In this document: positions 1-5,008 of the stretch, piece by piece
How the letters are laid out: each line of letters starts with the position of its first letter
How positions within the stretch are numbered: the stretch's first letter is position 1
From: Candidatus Atribacter alterifermentans
GTDB lineage: Bacteria; Atribacterota; Atribacteria; Atribacterales; Atribacteraceae
Assembly: GCA_012517635.1 (NCBI GenBank)
Contig: JAAYUP010000487.1
Location: forward strand, 1-5,008
DNA: 5,008 bases
Reading direction: 5' to 3'
Notes under the pieces: generated by a model
What the model saw: the letters and a program-made list of their open reading frames with translations, nothing else
What the model was told of the DNA's origin: nothing
The model's database searches: none
Position numbers and translations under genes: made by a program

Positions 1-574
1 GTTTCCGATACCGTGGTTTAAAAATTTTTCTCCATAGTTCAGGAGAAATCATCAAACCCTTTTGCGTACCCCAATCATCCAAAAAAATAATTCCATCAAC
101 ACCGAAATTCGAGACCTCTCTTATCAGACTTTCTTCAAAGTTACATACAACATCGATCAATCGCTCCAGTTGTCGCGATTGAGTATATAAATGAATCAAT
201 ACCTCCTCAAAACGAGCTAAAAAAGTGATCGTTGTAAATCCTGACAAAGCCAAGCTCGCCATAAGAAATTTTTCCGGATAGGTCTCTTTCATTTTAAGGA
301 GGTCATCATAGCGATCTGGTCGGTTTAAGGGTGGTTGTTCAAGTTTATCGATTTCGTTCCAATCTTTTATTAAGGGCTCACGCGGCTGGCCCATAGTCTC
401 ATCTTTTCTCGACCAAAAAAACCCCCACTCCGAATAGTCTCTGTTCTCTCCTAAAAAATGTTTTTGTATTTCACCGTAAACAATATCTGATTGATCATGG
501 TCTTGGTTCCAGATAAATAAAGGAACATATTCAGGATGATCTCTTCGAATAGCTCGAATAACTTGATCCCTCAT
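1..574 (-). CDS. Uroporphyrinogen decarboxylase superfamily protein (URO-D/MtaA-like), 3' end beyond window
   Basis: The first 191 codons are visible and the frame stays open to the left edge, so the C-terminal part is missing. The best family signature is at residues about 155-184: a strand ending in GVDGIIFLDDWGTQ followed by the phrase ISPELWRKF. This is the pattern of the URO-D superfamily barrel, where the conserved acidic/Gly loop precedes 'isPe.f..f'. The N-terminus (RDHPEYVPLFIWNQD) lacks the MRQAGRYLPEY-type motif of true HemE, so porphyrin decarboxylation is unlikely. Relatives include corrinoid methyltransferases such as MtaA/MtbA and many unassigned anaerobe proteins; the substrate cannot be named from this fragment. 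The metal-binding His/Cys residues used by the methyltransferases would lie in the missing part. The ATG at 574 follows AAGGAG at 585-590. It is the third gene of the apparent lplA-cupin operon, 30 bases after the cupin stop. Family assignment is fairly sure; function is not. Confidence 0.8.
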   Translation of the reverse strand, partial: MRDQVIRAIRRDHPEYVPLFIWNQDHDQSDIVYGEIQKHFLGENRDYSEWGFFWSRKDETMGQPREPLIKDWNEIDKLEQPPLNRPDRYDDLLKMKETYPEKFLMASLALSGFTTITFLARFEEVLIHLYTQSRQLERLIDVVCNFEESLIREVSNFGVDGIIFLDDWGTQKGLMISPELWRKIFKPRYRK

Positions 575-584
575 TCCATTCCAA

Positions 585-590
585 CTCCTT
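585..590 (-). promoter_or_regulatory. Ribosome binding site of the URO-D-like gene
   Basis: The minus strand reads AAGGAG here, ten bases before the ATG at 574. An overlapping upstream ATG (579-577) is followed at once by GAA TGA, so it can be excluded. This site fixes the start of the partial gene and lies in the short gap after the cupin stop codon. Confidence 0.6.
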
Positions 591-604
591 CAGAATAAAA
601 AGCC

Positions 605-952
605 TTATTCCTTCACCCGATCTTCGCATCCAGCTGGAATGATACAAAGAAAAGTAAATTCTTGATGAGCGAGGTTTCGGAGTAAATGAGGTTCATTCGG
701 TGCAATATAAATTGCATCTCCTGGTTCGACTTTGATTTCAGTATCTCCGCTTTTAATAATGCCTTCTCCCGAAAGAACATATACTTGATGTTCCCAAGGA
801 TGAGTTTCTTCCGAAGGTTGGCTGTCATCAGTGATAGTAAAATACCTCATTTCAAAATGAGGAGCGCCCATTTCTTTGGAAATCAACCAACGCACCTTTT
901 TCCCATGAGGAGTCCGGATTTCTTTGACTTCACCGACTTTGGTTCGAATCAC
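605..952 (-). CDS. Small single-domain cupin protein
   Basis: This 115-residue protein (counted from a GTG start at 952) is a single cupin_2-type beta barrel. Cupin motif 1 is at residues about 49-64 (ETHPWEHQVYVLSGEG) and motif 2 at about 78-93 (GDAIYIAPNEPHLLRN). Candidate metal ligands are His51, Glu54 or His55, and His89. The first His of the usual HxH is Glu49 and the usual motif-1 Glu aligns with Gln56, so the metal site may be altered or the protein may only bind a ligand. Such proteins include isomerases, dioxygenase-like enzymes and sensor domains; no substrate can be assigned. The frame could also begin at TTG 976 or ATG 973, directly after the lplA stop codon, but those lack a Shine-Dalgarno sequence, while GTG 952 has a strong one at 959-967. 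The ATG 973 start would add seven residues (MKRGEIN). It is probably co-translated with lplA. The family call is firm; the start is likely but not certain. Confidence 0.87.
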   Translation of the reverse strand: MIRTKVGEVKEIRTPHGKKVRWLISKEMGAPHFEMRYFTITDDSQPSEETHPWEHQVYVLSGEGIIKSGDTEIKVEPGDAIYIAPNEPHLLRNLAHQEFTFLCIIPAGCEDRVKE

Positions 953-958
953 GTTTAT

Positions 959-967
959 CTCCCCTCT
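959..967 (-). promoter_or_regulatory. Strong ribosome binding site deciding the cupin start
   Basis: The minus strand reads AGAGGGGAG here, followed by six bases and then GTG at 952. This is much closer to a consensus site than anything before ATG 973, where the upstream sequence is the end of lplA and A/T-rich. It supports GTG as the start codon, with ATG 973 as the alternative. Confidence 0.55.
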
Positions 968-976
968 TTTCATCAA

Positions 977-1969
977 TTAAGAAATGATAAGCTGAATGAG
1001 CTGCTCGGTGTTCAATCTATAAAAATAGTTTCCAACCTGAATATCCCGCAATCTCAAAGCGATATCATTTCTCTCGTAGCGGCTTCCGATCAATAAATTT
1101 TCAATATGAACCTTATCTTCTCTTCCAAAAAAATCACCATAAAATTTGCATTGTCGGATTATTCCTTGTTTCACATCGAGCCTGGCTTCGATTTTGCCAA
1201 ATTCAAAACGTTGAGATTTTTTAATTGTAAAAAAAGGCGATTCACCATAATTCCATTCCCAGGTTCGGTATTTGTTATGAGCTAATTCTTCGATCTGCTT
1301 TTTGTCCTTTTCTGTAAAAGATATTGATTGCATCTTTCCATTTATTAGACAAAATTGATTATAAAGGAAATTTTTAAATTCCTCTATAGAACATGGTCTT
1401 TTTAAATAAGGATAAATATTCGTTACCCGACTCCGAATGGATTTAATTCCTTTTGATTCAATCTTATCGTTTGATACCCGCAGCGCTATTTCCAGGTGCT
1501 CTAAATTGGTATTGAAAAGTAATGTTCCATGATGAAGACAATTTCCTTTCTTAATATATTGTGCATTTCCAGAAAACTTCTTCCCTTCAATAGATAAATC
1601 ATTTCGACTATTAAATTCAGCCGGAATCCCCATCCGATTCAAAGCAGTCATCACTGGTTCAGTAAATTTTTTAAAATCGAAATCGAGGGAATGATCTGAT
1701 ACTTTTACTATAAAAGTAAAATTCAGATTGCCTAAATCGTGATATACCGCTCCACCACCCGATAATCTTCTCACTACGTCGATATTATTAGCCTGGATAA
1801 ATTCGCTATTGATCTCCTCAATCGTATTTTGGTGTTTTCCAATGATGATTGATGGCTGATTTTGCCAAAGCATCAAGTATTTTTCATCATCATGAAATGA
1901 ATTCATGATGTACTCTTCACTGGCTAAATTGAAATAAGGGTTATGAGAATCATTGATGATATAAATCAT
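977..1969 (-). CDS. lplA: Lipoate-protein ligase A
   Basis: The 330-residue protein is full length for the bacterial LplA/LplJ family. The enzyme activates free lipoate (or octanoate) with ATP to lipoyl-AMP and transfers it to a lysine of lipoyl domains such as GcvH or the E2 subunits of 2-oxoacid dehydrogenases, in the cytoplasm. Visible signatures in order are the BPL_LplA_LipB fold start (NPYFNLASEEY, about 10-20), the lipoate/ATP loop RRLSGGGAVYHDLGN (67-81), the segment KKFSGNAQYIKKG (130-142) with the likely catalytic Lys131, the HHGTLLFNT strand (146-154), and SRVTNIYPY (180-188). The C-terminal accessory domain follows from about residue 220, with WEWNYGESPFF (237-247). Both domains are present, so this is a one-polypeptide ligase. 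The ATG at 1969 is preceded by GGAAGGA at 1975-1981, five bases away. It is first in the operon; the next frame adjoins its stop. No lipoyl acceptor protein is in view. Confidence 0.96.
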   Translation of the reverse strand: MIYIINDSHNPYFNLASEEYIMNSFHDDEKYLMLWQNQPSIIIGKHQNTIEEINSEFIQANNIDVVRRLSGGGAVYHDLGNLNFTFIVKVSDHSLDFDFKKFTEPVMTALNRMGIPAEFNSRNDLSIEGKKFSGNAQYIKKGNCLHHGTLLFNTNLEHLEIALRVSNDKIESKGIKSIRSRVTNIYPYLKRPCSIEEFKNFLYNQFCLINGKMQSISFTEKDKKQIEELAHNKYRTWEWNYGESPFFTIKKSQRFEFGKIEARLDVKQGIIRQCKFYGDFFGREDKVHIENLLIGSRYERNDIALRLRDIQVGNYFYRLNTEQLIQLIIS

Positions 1970-2004
1970 GCATTTCCTTCCAAATCTGATGATGAACTTT
2001 CATA

Positions 2005-2032
2005 ATTTTATCGAAATATTCAATCCTGTAAA
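2005..2032 (-). promoter_or_regulatory. Candidate sigma-70-type promoter of the lplA operon
   Basis: On the minus strand a -35-like TTTACA (2032-2027) and a -10-like TAAAAT (2010-2005) are separated by 16 bases. Each matches the consensus in five of six positions. Transcription would start near 1998, leaving a leader of about 30 bases before the lplA ATG. The surroundings are A/T-rich, so a chance match is possible. Confidence 0.45.
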
Positions 2033-2084
2033 CCCAATTATGGACTTTATAATCAAATCTCTACAAAAGAATATAAAATTGTAA

Positions 2085-2104
2085 GGGCACAATGTATTGT
2101 GCCC
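2085..2104. repeat. Perfect 9-bp hairpin, likely part of a dispersed intergenic repeat
   Basis: GGGCACAAT (2085-2093) and ATTGTGCCC (2096-2104) are exact reverse complements with only two bases between them. It is G/C-richer than its surroundings. Short palindromes with GGGCAC/GTGCCC arms are common as dispersed repeats in bacterial intergenic DNA. There is no clear T-run after it on either strand, so a terminator is not supported. Confidence 0.6.
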
Positions 2105-2122
2105 ATTCTTTAATTAATGTAG

Positions 2123-2142
2123 CGACATGCAATGGCATATCG
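2123..2142. repeat. Imperfect 8-bp hairpin next to the first
   Basis: CGACATGC (2123-2130) can pair with GCATATCG (2135-2142) at seven of eight positions around a four-base loop. It lies 18 bases after the perfect hairpin and resembles the same general class of small palindromes, so the pair may be one decayed composite repeat. Confidence 0.35.
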
Positions 2143-2228
2143 AATCCTTGGTTTTTCATTTTCATCTGGTTCCACCAAAGTGGCTTGTGGGTCCATCACG
2201 AAAATACTATCAAATGAATTCTTTAATC

Positions 2229-2348
2229 CGTCATCCTGAGGCTTCGTATTCAGAAGCCGTGAGGATCTCATCTTTTTCTTTGTAAATACCTTAAAAGATG
2301 GGATTCTCACGTCGTCCGGCAAAAGATACCGGACTTCTTAGAATGTCG
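2229..2348. repeat. Approximately 120-base palindromic element with cloverleaf folding (MITE/REP-like)
   Basis: The element has imperfect terminal inverted repeats: CGTCATCCTGAG (2229-2240) against CTTAGAATGTCG (2337-2348), matching at 9 of 12 positions. Inside are three hairpins. The first is GGCTTC 2240-2245 with GAAGCC 2253-2258, perfect, loop of 7. The central one has 18-base arms, 2259-2276 with 2293-2310, matching at 16 of 18, loop of 16. The third is GTCCGG 2314-2319 with CCGGAC 2329-2334, perfect, loop of 9. Together they form a four-way junction. No transposase is encoded and no flanking target duplication is visible. The arrangement is that of a non-autonomous palindromic mobile element or REP-type repeat. 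A structured RNA upstream of the flippase-like gene is the main alternative. The structure is directly visible; mobility is inferred. Confidence 0.7.
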
Positions 2349-2371
2349 CCCTCTCTCCCCCTCTCCCCTTC
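2349..2371 (+). repeat. Pyrimidine-only tract adjoining the palindromic element
   Basis: Twenty-three consecutive C/T bases, made of CTCTCTCCCC-like units, begin immediately after the right end of the palindromic element. A related C-rich stretch containing CTCCCCCTC recurs at 3680-3694, in the other intergenic gap. The two may be fragments of one dispersed intergenic repeat. Confidence 0.4.
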
Positions 2372-2471
2372 GCCCCTTGGTTCTAAAAATATCTTCAAAG
2401 GGACTTTCCTTCGGAAACTCGATGCAGTACAATCTTTTAGAATTCTGATTTCCATGAAAGTGCAAAAAATC

Positions 2472-2507
2472 ATCTCGCATTCTAAACGGCATACTGGAGA
2501 ATGAGAT
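2472..2507 (+). promoter_or_regulatory. Hairpin overlapping the ribosome binding site of the flippase-like gene
   Basis: ATCTC (2472-2476) and ATTCT (2479-2483) are complementary to GAGAT (2503-2507) and AGAAT (2498-2502). This gives a ten-pair stem with a two-base bulge (GC) and a 14-base loop. The right arm covers part of the Shine-Dalgarno GGAG (2496-2499) and ends two bases before the ATG at 2510. In mRNA it could limit ribosome access. Regulatory use is inference; the pairing is visible. Confidence 0.35.
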
Positions 2508-2509
2508 AA

Positions 2510-3616
2510 ATGTCAGATGGACAAGGCTATAATCCCCAAAAGATCATCAAGCAGATCCTCATCTCGGTTTTCATTAGCTTAGGAACTATTATTGCAATAT
2601 TTTTAATTTTATCCTTTCGAGGAGTATCTATTGACTTCTCTCAATTCCAACCAATTTGGCTAGTTGGGGGATTTTTTTCAATCATCGCTGCCTGGTTCAT
2701 CGACGCATTTCGTTTATACTTCACCACTCGTGCCTGGGAAAAGCCAATTTCCTATCGAAACAGTCTAACTGGTGTTTTGTCCTGTTATTTCATGTCTTCA
2801 ATAACTCCGTCTTTAACTGGTGGAAGCCCGGCTGAAATGCTCATATTAAACCGTTCTGGAATGACGTGGGGTGAAGCTGGCTGTCTTACCACCATTTGTG
2901 GTATTCTCTATCAAGTCACTCTTCTCATTCTTCTTCTGATTTTAGTTTTGGTTCTCGGTGTTCATTTTGCCTTGAGAGGTATTCTCCTTCATCTCTTCTA
3001 TTCTTTTCTCATTTTTTATAGTACCTTAATTTTTCTCCTTTTCTTCTTTTTAAATCGAATGGACTTGGTTTACCGCTTCGTTCATTGGGGAATGAGATTC
3101 TCCAATCGACATTTCCCCAAGCTAAAATTTTCAGATAAAAGTGTTTTAAATTGGGTGAATGATTTTTTCGCCGATTTTAAAAATGGATTTAGACTTCTCT
3201 TTATCAACAAACCCCAATACCTTCTCTTAAACATTATTGGCTACAGTCTCTATTTTATTTGTTTTTTTTCGGTTGCCTTTTTTGTATTATTATCACTCGG
3301 GGTTTATGTTCCTTTAAAAAACGTTTTGGTCGATCAAATTCCACTCTACTTGATTTTCGGTTTCTTACCAACTCCTGGAGCGTCGGGAGGAGTTGAGCTT
3401 TCAATTGGTTCTGTATTTCTTTCTTCAACCGGTCCAGAAAAAATAAGCTTATTCATTTTATTTTGGCGTTTCATAACCTTCTTTTTAACTATGATAGTTG
3501 GAGCTATTACTTTTTTCCGTGTTCTCTTTGCTATAGGAAAAAAAATGACTCAGATCGTCCCTTCGAATAAAGCTGCCATAAGCAATGATACACCATATTT
3601 ATCAAATAGCGAATAA
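2510..3616 (+). CDS. Flippase-like / LPG-synthase-TM family integral membrane protein
   Basis: The 368-residue protein is very hydrophobic, with apparent membrane segments at about 13-35, 49-68, 86-106, 124-150, 160-181, 237-263, 276-290 and 313-342. Two conserved phrases identify the family (lysylphosphatidylglycerol synthase transmembrane region, also called UPF0104/AglD-like): SSITPSLTGGSPAE at 96-109 and PTPGASGGVELSIGSVF at 287-303. Members are about 300-370 residues, and some take part in moving or modifying lipid-linked molecules. The C-terminal aminoacyl-transfer domain of MprF is absent, so lysyl-PG synthesis is not expected. The actual substrate is unknown. It stands alone, without glycosyltransferases beside it. 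The start at ATG 2510 follows GGAG at 2496-2499 with ten bases between; the next Met is only at residue 95, inside the conserved region, so this start is well supported. The polar tail (about 343-368) is probably outside the bilayer. Confidence 0.88.
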   Translation: MSDGQGYNPQKIIKQILISVFISLGTIIAIFLILSFRGVSIDFSQFQPIWLVGGFFSIIAAWFIDAFRLYFTTRAWEKPISYRNSLTGVLSCYFMSSITPSLTGGSPAEMLILNRSGMTWGEAGCLTTICGILYQVTLLILLLILVLVLGVHFALRGILLHLFYSFLIFYSTLIFLLFFFLNRMDLVYRFVHWGMRFSNRHFPKLKFSDKSVLNWVNDFFADFKNGFRLLFINKPQYLLLNIIGYSLYFICFFSVAFFVLLSLGVYVPLKNVLVDQIPLYLIFGFLPTPGASGGVELSIGSVFLSSTGPEKISLFILFWRFITFFLTMIVGAITFFRVLFAIGKKMTQIVPSNKAAISNDTPYLSNSE

Positions 3617-3637
3617 TAAAACCGATCTTCCCCCACA

Positions 3638-3660
3638 CCTTCTCTCATCAAGAGAAAAGG
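3638..3660. terminator. Weak hairpin between convergent genes, possible terminator
   Basis: TTCTCT (3640-3645) and AGAGAA (3651-3656) pair around the loop CATCA. CC (3638-3639) and GG (3659-3660) can extend the stem past a two-base bulge. It lies in the 76-base gap between the stop codons of the flippase-like gene and the TPR gene. No good T-run follows on either strand, so intrinsic termination is only a possibility; it may be a repeat remnant instead. Confidence 0.25.
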
Positions 3661-3692
3661 AACCAAAAAATTATTCCTCGCTCCCCCTCCCT

Positions 3693-5008
3693 TCAATTAT
3701 TCGGCTCTTGGACTTCTGCTTTTGGTTCTTTTGACCTTCCGGTGATTTCATTCATCAGGGCATCAGCTAACTTTTTGTTTATTGACAACAGGTAATCGTA
3801 TTCTCGCATCGCTGTTTCTTTATCATCGAGTCTCAATGAAACCAGTCCTACGTTATAATGAGAAATATCATAATCCGGTTTGATTTGTAAGGCTTTCCGA
3901 TAAGAATCAAGAGCGAATAGGTATCTTCCAATTTCAAGGTAAGAATTTCCCAAGTTATTCCAGGCTTCATAATCTTGAGGGTTTAATTCAACGACCTTTT
4001 GGAAAGGATCAATCGACTTGTAATAATTTCCTTGGTTATAACAAATATTGGCAATGTTATAGAGACTGGTCGTATAATTTGGCTCAATTTCAACTGCCTT
4101 GCCGTATGCTTTCAACGCCTTTTCAAAATCTCCCAACGCTTCATAGACATTCCCTAAGTTGTTATAAGCCGCAAGGTAGTCGGGGTTTATTTCAACTGCC
4201 TTGCTATGGTTTTCAATAGCTTTTTGGTAGTCCTGCATATCATAATAGACATTCCCTAATTCATAATAGATTTCAGCATCATCAGGAATCACCTGTAAGG
4301 CTTTTTGATATTGCAGGATAGCACTCTGGGAATCACCCAAATCTCGGTAGGCTAAACCGGTGTTAAAATAAGCACTGGCGTAATAGGGATCAATCTCGAT
4401 CACTTTTTGATAGGCTTCGATAGCAGCTTCGGTATCCCCTAAACCTGAATAAGCATTCCCCAGATTATTGAGAGCATCAACATATTCTGGATCTCTATCT
4501 AAAGCTTCTTTATATTGTTCAATAGCCCGGTCGTAATTTCGATTACGATAATAGATATTTCCTAAATTATAATAAGGTAAAGGGTTGCTTGGTTGAGCTG
4601 CAGCTGCTCTGAAATAGATTTTTTCAGCTTCTCCAGGTTGATCGAGGTAATAATAAACATTACCCAAATTATTCAACGCATCAAAATATTTTGGTTCAAT
4701 CTCAATGGCTTTAAGATAAGCATCTCGAGCTTTTTCATAATCTCGTAAATCGTAATAAACATTCCCAAGGTTATAATATACTTCAGGTTGGCTTTTATAA
4801 AGAGTAATTGAATGATTATAAGCATCAATTGCCATCTGGTAATTTCTCATATCATAATAAAGATTTCCAACTTCATACCAGATCCCAGGGTCTTTATCAT
4901 CCAATTGTAACACCAATTGATAGGTTTCTTCGGCTTTATTGTAAAGACCTTGAGCTCGATAGGCAGCAGCAAGGCTTTGCCATCCTGCTTTGTTCCTTTT
5001 ATCTTTTA
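3693..5008 (-). CDS. TPR-repeat protein, 5' end beyond window
   Basis: The visible 437 codons are nearly all tetratricopeptide repeats. Twelve can be counted: one starting in the edge segment (WQSLAAAYRAQGLYNKAEETY), ten of exactly 34 residues, and a last one (ISHYNVGLVSL...) running into a polar tail ending KEPKAEVQEPNN. Each shows the TPR pattern of a W/Y-NLGN-Y first helix, an A-x-x-x-Y/F second helix and a closing P near position 31. TPR arrays are superhelical scaffolds for protein-protein contacts; no enzyme domain is visible and the partner is unknown. A TTG at 4916 can be read as a start but lies inside a repeat, and the 30 codons upstream are open and TPR-like, so the gene continues to the right. 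Any signal peptide or membrane anchor would be in the missing N-terminus. It converges with the flippase-like gene; no co-regulation is implied. Confidence 0.93.
   Translation of the reverse strand, partial: KDKRNKAGWQSLAAAYRAQGLYNKAEETYQLVLQLDDKDPGIWYEVGNLYYDMRNYQMAIDAYNHSITLYKSQPEVYYNLGNVYYDLRDYEKARDAYLKAIEIEPKYFDALNNLGNVYYYLDQPGEAEKIYFRAAAAQPSNPLPYYNLGNIYYRNRNYDRAIEQYKEALDRDPEYVDALNNLGNAYSGLGDTEAAIEAYQKVIEIDPYYASAYFNTGLAYRDLGDSQSAILQYQKALQVIPDDAEIYYELGNVYYDMQDYQKAIENHSKAVEINPDYLAAYNNLGNVYEALGDFEKALKAYGKAVEIEPNYTTSLYNIANICYNQGNYYKSIDPFQKVVELNPQDYEAWNNLGNSYLEIGRYLFALDSYRKALQIKPDYDISHYNVGLVSLRLDDKETAMREYDYLLSINKKLADALMNEITGRSKEPKAEVQEPNN
3867..4886 (-). repeat. Ten tandem 102-base coding repeats (TPR units)
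   Basis: Ten units of exactly 102 bases (34 codons) follow one another with no insertion or deletion. The unit beginnings at 4886, 4784, 4682, 4580 and so on read GIWYEVGN, EVYYNLGN, DALNNLGN, LPYYNLGN, and later EIYYELGN, AAYNNLGN and EAWNNLGN. At DNA level a segment like ACATTCCCTAA/ACATTCCCAAG recurs on the plus strand, encoding the LGNVY helix. The units are diverged, so this is an old duplication array rather than a recent expansion. Confidence 0.85.

Larger units (their letters stand above)
1970..2509. other. 540-base intergenic region between divergent genes, repeat-rich, no credible gene
   Basis: This gap separates lplA (minus) from the flippase-like gene (plus). It holds the lplA promoter candidate, two hairpins (2085-2104 and 2123-2142), a cloverleaf-type palindromic element (2229-2348), a pyrimidine tract (2349-2371) and a hairpin at the start of the next gene (2472-2507). 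Short open frames exist on both strands but run through the inverted repeats and have no family resemblance. For the rightward gene only a weak promoter is visible: TACAAT at 2428-2433, with a poor -35 (TTTCCT) 17 bases upstream. Between 2143 and 2228 I see nothing clear apart from a small CCAC/GTGG inverted repeat near 2167. Confidence 0.7.

Noticed and set aside
593..610. GAATAA/TTATTC inverted repeat at the cupin stop
   Set aside because: It is a six-pair A/T-rich stem with a six-base loop; too weak for a terminator, and it sits inside an apparent operon.
686..1096. 136-codon open frame on the plus strand
   Set aside because: It lies antisense to the cupin and the end of lplA, both of which have clear family motifs; it is a shadow frame.
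2085..2104. Terminator for a leftward or rightward transcript
   Set aside because: The stem is good but no T-run follows on either strand, and no gene ends here; the neighbouring genes diverge from this region.
2110..2322. 70-codon open frame on the minus strand
   Set aside because: It runs through the 2123-2142 hairpin and much of the palindromic element, has no recognisable family and no good ribosome binding site, so it is most likely a chance frame over repeats.
2291..2504. Three 60-68 codon open frames on both strands, overlapping each other
   Set aside because: They cover the pyrimidine tract and part of the palindromic element, giving low-complexity Ser/Pro/Leu or Arg/Gly/Glu peptides with no family resemblance.
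3867..4886. CRISPR-like or non-coding tandem array
   Set aside because: The regular 102-base period is exactly 34 codons in an uninterrupted frame with TPR consensus, so it is coding.
3693..4916. TPR gene starting at TTG 4916
   Set aside because: The 30 codons upstream are open and continue the TPR pattern, so this codon is internal and the gene runs off the right edge.

Overview
The window is AT-rich chromosomal DNA from a bacterium, probably an anaerobe of the Firmicutes or a candidate phylum such as Atribacterota. That guess rests only on base composition, the gene families and the style of the intergenic repeats; there is no rRNA or marker gene here. It holds five protein genes, two cut by the window edges, and one 540-base intergenic region rich in inverted repeats. 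No tRNA, rRNA, CRISPR array, transposase or phage gene was seen.

The left part (1-1969, minus strand) looks like one operon. It starts with a lipoate-protein ligase (lplA), followed by a small cupin whose reading frame adjoins the lplA stop codon, then after a short gap a member of the uroporphyrinogen decarboxylase superfamily that leaves through the left edge. The last is not HemE and is more like the methyltransferase or unassigned branch. A plausible sigma-70-type promoter lies just upstream of lplA.

The centre (1970-2509) has no credible gene. It carries two small hairpins of a dispersed-repeat type and, at 2229-2348, an approximately 120-base element that can fold into a cloverleaf: a closing stem and three hairpins. 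A pyrimidine-only tract follows, and a hairpin overlaps the ribosome binding site of the next gene.

The right part has a plus-strand gene for a polytopic membrane protein of the flippase-like/LPG-synthase-TM family (2510-3616). It converges on a minus-strand TPR gene (3693 to beyond the right edge), whose visible part is almost entirely 34-residue repeats, ten of them consecutive without an insertion or deletion. No functional link among the three gene blocks is evident. The most unusual feature is the cloverleaf element; no clearly new multigene system is visible.
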